This document shows positions 56,170 through 64,000 of a stretch of 64,000 nt of DNA, in pieces. A program made the translations under genes and the position numbers. A model generated the notes under the pieces. It worked only from the letters and a program-made list of their open reading frames with translations. It was not told the DNA's origin and did no database searches. The DNA comes from Megamerina dolium (Eukaryota; Arthropoda; Insecta; Diptera; Megamerinidae), in contig OY978525.1 in NCBI GenBank assembly GCA_963854835.1, positions 72,745,128-72,809,127 on the forward strand. The letters are read 5' to 3'. Each line of letters opens with the position of its first letter. The stretch's first letter is position 1.

Positions 56170-57820
56170 CAGTGGCTCACAGCTTATTTCGTACAGTGTA
56201 TATATTTTTATGTACATGGCTGTAACATCGAAACTAAAAAACTTATCAATAAGTTTTGAATGTAGATGTCTATGTATGTGTTTAGTAAACCTAATAAGAA
56301 AACGGGGAACCCCAAAAATTGTTCTTTTTGTCATGCAAGAAAGAAAAACTATTGATCAGCTGATTTTCAGCTCACATCTTATTTCGTACACAAACTTCAA
56401 TGTAAGTAAGTTTCATTCTGCCGCGCAGTTACAAAGTTTTTTTGAATTGTATGAGTTTTTGGACCTTTTTAACTATTATAACAATTTTTATTATTATTAT
56501 TTTAAATAGTTAAAGTGCTGTAAATTAAACATTTAGCGTTATGGGTCGTCGTACAACGATGGAACAGCGTAAACTGGTAATTAACCATTTTAGGAAAGGT
56601 CAGAGTGTGCGAAAAATTGCTGAAATGACAAATTTAAGTGCCTCAACTGTCCAATACATCATTCAACGCTTCGTTCGCGAAAATCGGTTGGAGAACAAGG
56701 GCAGAGAAGCACCTAATAAGATTTTCAACGCTTCAGACGAGCGTTATATTGTACGAAAAATTAAGAAAAATCCAAAGTTATCCGCTCCGAAGTTGGCTGC
56801 AGAGGTTCAGCGTGAAATAGGAAAATCATCCAGTGCTGAAACTGTCCGACGTGTGCTGCGCAATCATGACTTGAACGGTCGAGTAGCCCGAAAGAAACCA
56901 TTCATTTCGAAAATGAATATACAACGCCGACTTGACTTCGCCAAAGAGCATATTATTAATACTCCTGCGTTCTGGAATACCGTTATTTTCGCGGATGAGT
57001 CTAAGTTTAATATTTTTGGCTCGGACGGAATGTCATATGTTTGGCGTAAAGCGAATACCGAGCTAAACAAGGAGAACCTTAAGCCCACAGTGAAGCATGG
57101 TGGCGGTAGCGTGATGGTTTGGGCCTGTATGTCAGCAGCCGGAGTAGGTGAATTGGTTTTTATTGAGGAAACAATGGACAAAATGAAGTACCTCGAGATT
57201 CTGAAAAACAATTTACTTCAAAGTGCAGACAAACTGGGTTTGCGGGAAGAATTTCGGTACTACCAAGATAATGACCCAAAACATAAATCTGGGATTGTGC
57301 AATCTTGGCTTATTTGGAACTGCCCACACTTGATGTCTCCACCACCACAGTCACCTGACATGAATGTGATTGAAAATCTTTGGTCTATTTTGTACAATAA
57401 AATAAGAACACACAAGATTTCTAATAAGCAAGACCTAAAGAAGGTACTGATGGAAGAATGGAAAAAAATCACACCAGACATCACTCAAAAATTGGTGGAT
57501 TCAATGCCAAATAGACTCCAGGCTGTCATTAACGCTAAGGGATGTCAACTAAATATTAAAATCAACTTACTTTGTTTTTAGTTTGAACTTAAAGAGACTG
57601 TACGAAATAAGCTGTGACATGAATTTTCCTATTTTTTTCTTATTTTATTTTTTTATAGTGTCAAACACTAAAATTTTGAAAAAGTAAATTTTGGAAAATA
57701 AAAAACAAACCTTCCTTTCTAAAATGGCATTTATATTTTGTTCAAATTTTTGCTATATTAGGAATTACGACTGCAGCAATTTTTAAACTGTCACTGTACG
57801 AAATAAGCTGGGAGCCACTG
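56170..57820 (+). mobile_element. Tc1-like transposon with IR/DR termini, apparently intact
   Basis: A 1,651-bp element flanked by TA on both sides (56168-56169, 57821-57822). The outer 28-bp TIRs (cagtggctcacagcttattt... / mirrored right end) differ at one position. A second copy of the core gctcacatcttatttcgtac occurs about 200 bp inside the left end (56370-56390), with its mirror about 200 bp inside the right end (57599-57618), giving an IR/DR arrangement. It encodes one uninterrupted transposase. Confidence 0.93.
56541..57581 (+). CDS. Tc1-family transposase, DD34E
   Basis: 346 codons without a stop. Paired N-terminal helix-turn-helix regions bind the TIRs: MGRRTTMEQRKLVINHF, VRKIAEMTNLSASTVQYII, then KLSAPKLAAEVQREIGKSSS and ETVRRVLRNHDLNG. 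The basic linker is GRVARKKPFISKMN. Catalytic triad: VIFADESKFNIFGSDG (Asp), RYYQDNDPKHKSG (Asp) and SPDMNVIENLWSILYNKI (Glu), with 34 residues between the last two. GGGSVMVWACMSAAGVGELV is the usual Gly-rich motif. Length matches active Tc1 transposases (about 340). All catalytic residues are present. The start is the first ATG after the left inner repeat. It is inserted in the 3' tail of a LINE. Confidence 0.93.
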   Translation: MGRRTTMEQRKLVINHFRKGQSVRKIAEMTNLSASTVQYIIQRFVRENRLENKGREAPNKIFNASDERYIVRKIKKNPKLSAPKLAAEVQREIGKSSSAETVRRVLRNHDLNGRVARKKPFISKMNIQRRLDFAKEHIINTPAFWNTVIFADESKFNIFGSDGMSYVWRKANTELNKENLKPTVKHGGGSVMVWACMSAAGVGELVFIEETMDKMKYLEILKNNLLQSADKLGLREEFRYYQDNDPKHKSGIVQSWLIWNCPHLMSPPPQSPDMNVIENLWSILYNKIRTHKISNKQDLKKVLMEEWKKITPDITQKLVDSMPNRLQAVINAKGCQLNIKINLLCF

Positions 57821-57932
57821 TATATATTTATGCATTTACTCATATTTGTACGATCGCTAACGTTCGAAAACGAACAGGCAAATGAAGAAGAAGATCACTT
57901 TTATTTTTCATTGCATCACAAATTTGTTTTTG

Positions 57933-58367
57933 TTAATTTTCATTTAGAGATATTGGATATTTAATATACTTTCCACATTTTTGAATAAAATTAATTTCGT
58001 TATTATTGATTAGTTCATTAACTTCATTATTATTTTGATTATTAGTACCCAACAATTCCTTATTTGAAGAAATTGGGGTTGTAAAGCAATCCTTACCCAT
58101 TTTCCTTTTAAATTTCATTGCATTTGTTGTTAAATAAGCATTTACTTTTTCTGATAAACTAGCATCTTTCGCTAAAACTCTTGACCATGCTTTACTTTCT
58201 AAAATCTCATCAGCAATATCATGTTCTTTAACAGCTTCATCTAATTTATTAATTGGTTGAATACCTTGTTCTTTTTTCAAATGTAAATTAGTACCAGGTC
58301 CTAAATAATTATAACCAGGACTATGTAATTCAAATGAAAGATGATTTATAAAACTGTTTATATACCT
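57933..58367 (-). pseudogene. Parvovirus-type phospholipase A2 domain protein
   Basis: The open segment contains PGYNYLGPGTNLH (calcium-binding YLGPG loop) and, 25 residues on, KLDEAVKEHDIADE (the catalytic His-Asp dyad). These are the two signatures of the PLA2 domain found in parvovirus capsid proteins and in some adintoviruses, where it helps the particle leave the endosome. The C-terminal part is Asn/Ile-rich without known motifs, ending at TAA 57933. No in-frame ATG precedes the domain: the frame is open only back to 58367, where TAA/TGA stops occur, so the 5' end is lost, spliced or mutated. Catalytic residues are retained. Confidence 0.75.
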
Positions 58368-58531
58368 TTATCACAATATCGAACCATTTATTTAACTAAA
58401 AAAGTTAACTACTTATTAAATTAATATATATTAACATTTAAGATTTAACTTTTTTTAAACTTGATAATTTATTTATTTATTTATTTATTTATTTATTATT
58501 AATTAAAGCTTTATTTTTATGTTATTTTTTC
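58368..58531. other. Intergenic spacer in the virus-like element
   Basis: AT-rich, with an (ATTT)n run at 58466-58498. No ORF. Confidence 0.5.
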
Positions 58532-58939
58532 CTAATGCTCTGTAGGATTTTCATCAGTGATTAAGTTTGAATCAATATTTAATTTTTCTATTTCTTTCTC
58601 ATATTTTTTAATTTCTTCAGCATATTTACTTTTATTATACCCATCTATGAGGGATCCTGAAGAACTACTTCTATATTCTTCATTAACACTTCTTACTTTA
58701 TTAGAGTTGATATTTTTGAATTTTTGATCTATTTCAAGATTAAATAATTCTATAAGTAATTTACCTCTAAATAAAATTCAATAATTTTTTCCTAATAAAT
58801 TTTTATTGGGAGAATTTGGATCATATAGATAATTACTTTCTTTTAATTGTTTCAATATAATGTGTTTATATCCACCCCAATGTTTATATCTACAAATAAT
58901 AAAATTTTCAGGGTTTGCATAATTTTGTAAAACAAACAT
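58532..58939 (-). pseudogene. Unknown ORF of the virus-like element, one in-frame stop
   Basis: A 136-codon frame from ATG 58939 to TAG 58532, interrupted only by TGA at codon 54 (58778-58780). The N-terminal half is aromatic-rich (MFVLQNYANPENFIICRYKH, WGGYKHIILKQLKES). The C-terminal half is charged with a predicted coiled-coil stretch (YAEEIKKYEKEIEKLNIDS). No family recognised. It diverges from the coiled-coil ORF at 58972 with only 32 bp between the two start codons, suggesting a shared bidirectional promoter. Not listed by a standard ATG-to-stop search because of the internal stop. Confidence 0.55.
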
Positions 58940-58971
58940 TTTTGGTTTCGTTGTGATATTTTTCCTTATTA

Positions 58972-59516
58972 ATGAGTATTTTATTATTTATAATAAGAAA
59001 ATTTACTAAAATTTCCTTTATAATAAGAAGATTTACTTTACTTTTACAGGAAGCTGTAATTAAAAAATATAAAAATAATGAATTCCAAAAAGAAGTTAAA
59101 TTAATAAATAATGACAGAAAATTGGAATTTATGTTAGAAACAATAGATAAATCAGAATACAATCCGAGAACTGAAAATATAATGAGATATATTGCTGAAA
59201 TTTTTACTGAAAAGGAGATTGAATCAGAAACATGGAAAGATAAATATTGGATGGAAAAAGATTTATATGCAACGTTAGAAAATAAGTTACAAAATTCAGA
59301 AATTAAAAATAAAAAATATAAACAAGAATTAGAAAAAAAAAAAGGCCAAAATTAGCCAAAAAAGAAGAAGCTGATGAAATAATAAGAAATAAGAAATTTG
59401 AAGAAGAAATGAATAAATTAGTTCTTAAAAAAATAGTAAAACATCAATTTGAAAATATAGAGAAAAAAAAATTATCAGTTATCATGGAACAAAGCGAATT
59501 AAATAAAAATCTTTAA
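58972..59516 (+). pseudogene. Coiled-coil ORF of the virus-like element, frameshifted at an A-run
   Basis: ATG 58972 opens a hydrophobic/basic N-terminus (MSILLFIIRKFTKISFIIRR), then a long charged region (KEVKLINNDRKLEFMLETID, EKEIESETWKDKYWMEKDL, LENKLQNSEIKNKKYKQEL) with coiled-coil character. The frame ends at 59355 just after a run of 11 A residues (59332-59342). The following frame continues with the same character (AKKEEADEIIRNKKFEEEMN, LVLKKIVKHQFENIEKKK) to TAA 59516. The frameshift could be decay, sequencing error or slippage on the homopolymer. Function unknown. Confidence 0.55.
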
Positions 59517-59801
59517 AAAACTAATAATAGAAATGGTAATCAATCTTTTTAAATAGAAGTTCATAATTTCTACCTATTAAATATCTGTTTTATCACAATG
59601 GCTAATCATATTTTAGAGCAGTTCTCTTATTTAATAAACTTATTTAGTATGTTTGATGTATTTAATTCATAATCATAATAATCATTATTTTTTATTATTT
59701 TAAACATTCTGAATTTATTATCAAAATAATTAAGTGTTTCAAGTATGTTACTAAAATTCATTTTTAGTATTTAAAAATACAAAAAAGTAATTATCATTTA
59801 A
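59517..59801. other. Spacer in the virus-like element
   Basis: About 285 bp of AT-rich sequence; no ORF or signal recognised. Confidence 0.4.
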
Positions 59802-60029
59802 ATGAATAACAATAAAAATAATTGTAATATAATTTCTGAAGGAAACGGTTTTCTTCGCGAACATGATGATCAATTATCAAAAATTAATTTAATTATTTCA
59901 AATGGAATTGATAAAATAATGCAGAAGGAAAACATTTCTATGGTACTAATTATTATTATTATAATTATGTTTTTTTATAATTTGTTAAAGCAATTAAAGA
60001 CAAGACTTGTTAGTAAATATTTTAGTTAA
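59802..60029 (+). CDS. Small one-TM protein of the virus-like element
   Basis: 75 codons from ATG 59802, uninterrupted. A polar N-terminus (MNNNKNNCNIISEGNGFLRE) is followed by a strongly hydrophobic segment, VLIIIIIIMFFYNLL (residues 47-61), and a basic C-terminus (KQLKTRLVSK), so a type II/III single-span membrane protein is likely. It ends 7 bp before the capsid-like gene and is in the same orientation, suggesting co-expression. Small membrane proteins are common next to capsid genes in DNA viruses. No family recognised. Confidence 0.5.
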   Translation: MNNNKNNCNIISEGNGFLREHDDQLSKINLIISNGIDKIMQKENISMVLIIIIIIMFFYNLLKQLKTRLVSKYFS

Positions 60030-60036
60030 ATAAATA

Positions 60037-61168
60037 GTGGAAGAAAAGGGTGTAGAATCTTATGATTTTAATGATATTTTACCATCCAATTCTACTCTTT
60101 TAAATGAACATGAACCAATAGAAATAAATATTAATAATCAAGATTTTAAAACATTACCATATAAAAGTTTACTTGTTGTTAGAGGACAAATTACTGCAAA
60201 AGATAAAGATGGTAAAATTGTGGAAAATATTAATCCGATCAAAATTAACTTTGTTAATAATGGTGTGTTAAATTTATTTAGCACAATTACCTACTTGGTA
60301 CCTACCTGGTTTAACAACATCAATTAAAGGATTAGCATCATTTTCTAATGATCTTGCATTAAATAATGCTGGGTGGCAAATTGTAAATAAAGGTAATGTT
60401 TTTAATAAAAAAGGCTATTTTTCTGATAGTATTCCTTTATATATATTAATGGGATTCTTTGATGACTACAAAAATTTTATTTTCAGAATTAATAAAAAAT
60501 TAGAATTAATTAGATCAAATGATGATTCAAATTGTTTAATTATTGAAAGTAGTTTAAATGATCATACATTTTCTATTAAAATTAATAAAATATTGTGGAG
60601 AATGCCACATGTTACATTTTCTATTGAAGTTGAATATGAGATTAATATAAATATTTCAAATAACACAAACTCTAAAATGTATTTTAGAAATTGGACATAT
60701 TATTGTACAAGTGAAATTCCTGCAGTAAATAATTTTACTTGGAATATAACCTCAGCTAGTTCTAAACCAAGATAGCATACCAAACATTGAGAAATCAGAA
60801 TTTTCGAAAAGATAATAGTAAATTTGATCATTGCAATTTAGATAATGTCGTAGTTCAATTGAATACAGTTAGATATCCAAATTATGATATGCAATTATAA
60901 TTTAACTATAATAAGTTTCTAGATGTTTCTAGATTTTAAATAATCTTATTATGGTTCTAGAAAAAATAATTTACCATTGGCCAATTATGATATATTTTTA
61001 AAAGATTATGCAATAATTTGCATTGATACTTCTAAACAAAATGAAATAATTAAAGAAGCTGCTATTGATATTAAAATTGAGTTTAAATGGACAGAAAAAT
61101 TTCCAGCTAATACAATTGTACATGGTCTACTTATTAGTGATGATTCGTATTCATATAATCCTATCTAA
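60037..61168 (+). pseudogene. Capsid-like protein gene, at least three frameshifts
   Basis: Open pieces at 60037-60327, about 60306-60775, about 60778-60900 and 60977-61168 line up in order as one protein of about 370 residues. Words recognised from a multi-copy family of uncharacterised insect and cnidarian genes are IEININNQDFKTLPYKSLLV near the start, SFSNDLALNNAGWQIVNKGN and FFDDYKNFIFRINKKLELIR in the middle, and YAIICIDTSKQNEIIKEAAI at the end. I believe this family is a viral major-capsid-like protein (double jelly-roll is inference). No ATG: the first piece begins at GTG after a stop. Inactive. Confidence 0.6.
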
Positions 61169-61206
61169 CCAAGTAATGCCTATTTGGCTTCATTTAATAT
61201 TCGGAA

Positions 61207-61246
61207 ATATGTGAACTGCGTTCACGGTCTCTGAAAGAGACATTTT
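61207..61246 (+). terminator. Tandem hairpins after the capsid-like gene
   Basis: Two adjacent perfect 6-bp stems with 3-nt loops: gtgaac-tgc-gttcac (61211-61225) and gtctct-gaa-agagac (61227-61241), then attttt. They sit 43 bp after the end of the capsid-like gene. They may act as 3'-end processing or termination signals. Confidence 0.45.
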
Positions 61247-61325
61247 TGATAAAATCAAACCGTCTCCAATGGAAACATAAATATATAACTTCTTTAAACA
61301 GTTTCCAAATGAAAAAATTTTTTAA

Positions 61326-61637
61326 TATAATAAATTAGTAATATGCAAGTTAAAGCCTTATATTTCTTGTTTTCATTTGTGTCAAACCTATTCGAAAATA
61401 CCTAAGCAATTGATTAGAGATAATGCTAATTTTATAATTTAATTTAAGCAAGATAAAACTAATACAAACCATGTATTTGATGACCACTGTGGTGATATTG
61501 ATTTTAATTCATTTAAAAGTATGTGTATTGAATCATGGAAAGATCAATTTAGTTTTTTGGTTATTGATAAAGAAAAAGCAATCAATGATGGAAGATATAA
61601 AAAAATGTTTGAGGGAATTTTGCAATCAATTGAATAA
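61326..61637 (+). pseudogene. Packaging-ATPase-like C-terminal fragment
   Basis: One reading frame with a single TAA (61440-61442). Before the stop it reads CQTYSKIPKQLIRDNANFII; after it, FKQDKTNTNHVFDDHCGDID, then FKSMCIESWKDQFSFLVIDK and AINDGRYKKMFEGI, ending at TAA 61637. This wording matches the C-terminal half of the A32/FtsK-HerA-type DNA-packaging ATPases of Polinton-like viruses and adintoviruses (RDNANF sensor-like region, W...F.ID....GRY). The P-loop N-terminal half is missing. It follows the capsid-like gene in the same orientation. A shifted open frame over the same bases (61471-61659) is an artefact. Confidence 0.65.
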
Positions 61638-62273
61638 AAGACATTTTTTATATTTATAATATGTATTACATTTTATTAAATAAAATTTTTATTTTATCTA
61701 AAAATCAACACCAGTAAAGTTCCGTTAAATAAATTGCTGAATATTTTTTTTCCATCGGTGCCGATCGGTATGATCAAACAAAAATCTGTTTAAATGCAAC
61801 TTCTACATATATGGAGTTCCCGGTCTCCAAAAGCACTTGAAGAGCTTTTAAAAGCTTGATCTATTTTTAGCATTTTCACTTCTAACTTTGTTAGAACAAA
61901 CAAAGTACTCAACTCTAAATATGATAAAGACACGAGGTTATTTAGTTCAGTTGGTTAATGATTGAGTACCAATAATGATTGTGTTGGTTCGAATTCTACC
62001 AACGGCTCTCCTTATGGAGGGTGCTTTCATTTTTGAGGGCTTTACTATTGATAGTACTCCAACCAATTGTAAATCATTTATAATTACTTTTGTAATTGGT
62101 TTCTTTTGGAAACATGTGAACTGTGTTCACGGTTTTTTTCAAAGACATGTTTAGAGAAGTTATTTTCAACATTTTTATTATTATTAGGTTTTAAATCCAG
62201 GGTGAGGTCGCAACCCCCCTGGAATATCATTGTTTCATCACAATAAATTTTTTGATACCAAAAAAAATACACT
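61638..62273. other. Right flank of the virus-like element
   Basis: No ORF recognised. Contains small hairpins (ggagttcccggtctcc near 61811; ctccttatggag near 62010), a tRNA-like A/B-box region at about 61934-62005 and a second copy of the gtgaac hairpin at 62116-62130. Confidence 0.4.
62116..62138 (+). terminator. Hairpin plus T-run, second copy
   Basis: gtgaac-tgt-gttcac (62116-62130) followed by ggttttttt. Same stem as at 61211-61225. Confidence 0.4.
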
Positions 62274-62505
62274 TGTCTTCAGGTTTTCACGTTGTTTTAT
62301 TCGTCTCTATAACTATCTGCTAACATCGCTTTCTTCCGACTACTTTGTACTCTCCACATTCTACTTATATATAAATGTACAAAAATCAGCATAAGAAACA
62401 ACAAGAACAGTACGACCGTTAACGTGAATAAGTTACATTATATCAAACGTTATACTTAACATATACTTAGTACAAATTAATCATAATTCAGCACATTCCT
62501 GAACA
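62274..62505 (-). repeat. Probable BEL 3' LTR (232 bp)
   Basis: On the minus strand it begins TGTTCAGGAATG directly after ccaaggggttcggta (polypurine-like) and ends GAAGACA at 62274, giving TG...CA termini. It follows a BEL pol tail and lies against the virus-like element. Confidence 0.55.
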
Positions 62506-62544
62506 TACCGAACCCCTTGATATATCCATCGGATAGATCAATCA

Positions 62545-62676
62545 TTACTCCGATCTAGGTATCGGTGCGACTTTCTGAATAGCACGACGTATTACATCAT
62601 TCTTGGTTTTGATATCCACTACACACACATAGCCCTTCTTATAACAAATTACGTTCGTGACTCTACCAATAACCAT
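62545..62676 (-). pseudogene. BEL/Pao Pol C-terminal tail
   Basis: Encodes MVIGRVTNVICYKKGYVCVV, DIKTKNDVIRRAIQKVAPIP and RSE, stop (TAA at 62545-62547). This is the end of the DUF5641-like domain (LGRV...G....VVDI.T......R.I.K..P.P). The rest of pol is cut off at about 62678 by a LINE inserted in the same orientation, whose (GAA)n tail touches this fragment. Confidence 0.75.
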
Positions 62677-62678
62677 TG

Positions 62679-64000
62679 CTTCTTCTTCTTCTTCTTATGT
62701 GGCCATAACAACCGAATATCGATTTAGGCCGAAAATAACATGCTTCGCCAGCCATCTCTGTTCTTCGCTAGCTGGCGCCAGTTAGAAATTCCAAGCGCCG
62801 TCAGGTTCTCCAGTACTTGGTCTTTCCACCTGAGGTTTGGTCTTCCTCTTCTGCGTCGTCCTCCAGCGGGTTCCGAATATAACACCTTCTTAGCTGGAGC
62901 GTGTTCTTGCGGATTATGTCAATATCGTCGGCATACGCTAACTGCATGACACTTTTGTTGAAGATAGTGGCATTATGTCGTAGATCAGCAGCTCGTATTA
63001 TTTTCTCCATAATAAGATTGAAGAAGTCGCACGATAACGAATCACCTTGTCTGAAACCCCGTTCGGTATTAAACGGTGCAGAGAGGTCCTTCCCAATTTT
63101 CACTGCACAACTGGAGTACGCTCGATAGAACCTTGTATGCGATACTCAGGAGACTTATTCCACGGTAGTTGGCGCAAATTGTGGGGTCTCCTTTTTTATG
63201 TACAGGACAGAAAACACTGAGCCTCCAATCATCAGGCATGCTTTCATCCGACCATATTCTGCTTATGAGCTGGTGCATGCAGGTGAGCAGCTCATCGCCT
63301 CCGGTCTTAAACAACTCGGCAGGCAGGCCATCAGCACCTGCAGCTTTGTTGTTCTTCAGCCTTAAAATGGCCGTTTCAACCTCGTCATAGTCGGGTGGTG
63401 GAACATCAACACCATCATCTGTAATTGGGGTTATCGGGCAATCTCCTCCACTGGCGGAATTGTTCGTAGCATCGCCATTCAGTAACGTGGAGAAGTGTTC
63501 CCTCCATAGGCTCAGTACACTCTGGACATCTGTAACCAGATTCCTATTTCCATCACTACAAGAAGAGCTCCGGGATTTAAACCTCCACTCAGGCGCTTGA
63601 TCTTTTCAAAGATTTTTCGAGTCTCATTCTTATCGGTACACATCTCTATCTCCTCACACTCGCGTCTTTCCAACTCCCTCTTCTTGCGCCTTTCTATACT
63701 GCTCCTTAACAGCTCGCGTTGCGCCAGCACGCAGGGTTTTTCTGTAGGCGGCGTCTTTCTCTGCGGTAGCGTCGCGACACTCCTGATCATACCACTCATT
63801 CCTCAGAGGCCGGTAGTAACCGATTACCTCCTCGGCAGCAGTAGTCATGGAGTGGGATATATGTGTCCACCGTGCGCATGTATCATCAAGTGAGGGAGTG
63901 TTCTGCATAAGCAGATCCGATAGTCGAGTGGAAAATGCATCTGCTGTCTCTGGTGATCGCAGCTTACTGACGTCGAGCTTTCTCTGTGTGGGACTTCTCT
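62679..64000 (-). mobile_element. LINE fragment (copy C), internally deleted, runs off the window
   Basis: Same family as 1-903 and 3719-4534, on the minus strand. The tail is (GAA)n (62679-62695 as CTT on plus). The C-terminal domain at 62740-62900 has LENLTALGISNWRQLAKNRD-like words. At about 62925 it jumps by deletion to LAYADDIDII and upward to FRQGDSLSCDFFNLIMEKII (62801-63103), then WSDESMPDDWRLSVFCPVHK and ICANYRGISLLSIAYKVLS (63069-63314). The region upstream of RT lies at 63512-63908 (SIERRKKRELERRECEEIEM, EVIGYYRPLRNEWYDQECRD). Frameshifted. Confidence 0.85.

Larger units (their letters stand above)
53049..57896 (+). mobile_element. APE-type LINE with nested Tc1-like insertion
   Basis: Leader at 53049-53320, endonuclease at 53327-54150, RT at 54664-55480, C-terminal region to about 56100, and a 3' UTR that resumes after the Tc1 insertion and ends in gaagaagaag at 57885-57893. 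The tail contains a small hairpin (gttcgaaaacgaac, 57862-57875). Frameshifts and stops throughout. The clade is not assigned. Confidence 0.8.
57897..62273. mobile_element. Degraded Polinton-like/adintovirus-like DNA-virus element
   Basis: A 4.4-kb, very AT-rich block that differs in composition from its neighbours. It holds a phospholipase A2 domain (57933-58367, minus), an ORF with one stop (58532-58939, minus), a coiled-coil ORF (58972-59516, plus), a one-TM ORF (59802-60029, plus), a capsid-like gene (60037-61168, plus) and a packaging-ATPase-like fragment (61326-61637, plus), with hairpins at gene ends. No DNA polymerase, integrase or terminal repeats are seen. It is bounded by a LINE tail on the left and a BEL LTR on the right. 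Family-level naming is inference. Confidence 0.65.

Noticed and set aside
57933..58367. A densovirus (parvovirus) insertion as the source of the PLA2 domain
   Set aside because: No NS1 helicase or parvoviral capsid wording is nearby, and the adjacent ATPase-like and capsid-like pieces point to a different DNA-virus lineage.
61471..61659. A 62-codon open frame in the ATPase region
   Set aside because: It overlaps the better-supported frame 61326-61637 in another phase and encodes only hydrophobic low-information sequence.

Overview
The window is repeat-dense, AT-rich eukaryotic DNA, almost certainly from an insect and most likely a dipteran. The evidence is the mix of BEL/Pao, Ty3/Gypsy, jockey-type and LOA-type retrotransposons with mariner and Tc1 transposons, one intron-bearing mitochondrial-carrier fragment, and very long (TA)n microsatellites. 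A DD41D (rosa-type) mariner fits a tephritid fruit fly, but that is inference. I see no rRNA, no canonical tRNA and no complete host gene.

Layout. 1-5.6 kb: internally deleted LINE copies, a broken Gypsy element, a TIR-bearing MITE, (TA)n arrays and a tRNA-derived SINE. 5.6-13.6 kb: a jockey ORF1 fragment, a fold-back element, two head-to-head BEL remnants that meet exactly at a tRNA-Lys primer-binding site, a solo LTR and an SLC25A35-like gene fragment. 13.6-22.6 kb: a DD41D mariner with two nonsense codons, then a Gypsy element whose nucleocapsid zinc knuckle is split by a 5'-truncated jockey-type insertion with a clear target duplication. 22.6-31 kb: an R2-like LINE, a 155-bp perfect palindrome, and a BEL pol followed by a zinc-knuckle ORF. 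31-37 kb: a LOA-type LINE and unassigned AT-rich DNA. 37-51.5 kb: several BEL remnants around a nearly full-length but broken jockey-type element. 51.7-57.9 kb: a dead mariner and an APE-type LINE whose 3' tail holds an apparently intact Tc1-like transposon. 57.9-62.27 kb: an AT-rich cluster of degraded genes resembling an integrated Polinton-like/adintovirus-like DNA virus. 62.27-64 kb: the 3' end of a BEL element carrying another LINE insertion.

The most unusual content is the 57.9-62.3 kb cluster. It holds a parvovirus-type phospholipase A2 domain, a short ORF with one stop, a coiled-coil ORF, a one-TM ORF, a capsid-like gene and the C-terminal part of a packaging-ATPase-like gene, with perfect hairpins at gene ends. 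Second is a structured leader shared by two different LINEs: its core is conserved while the closing helix changes sequence and keeps pairing. Almost every coding region is broken; the Tc1-like transposase is the only one that looks intact.
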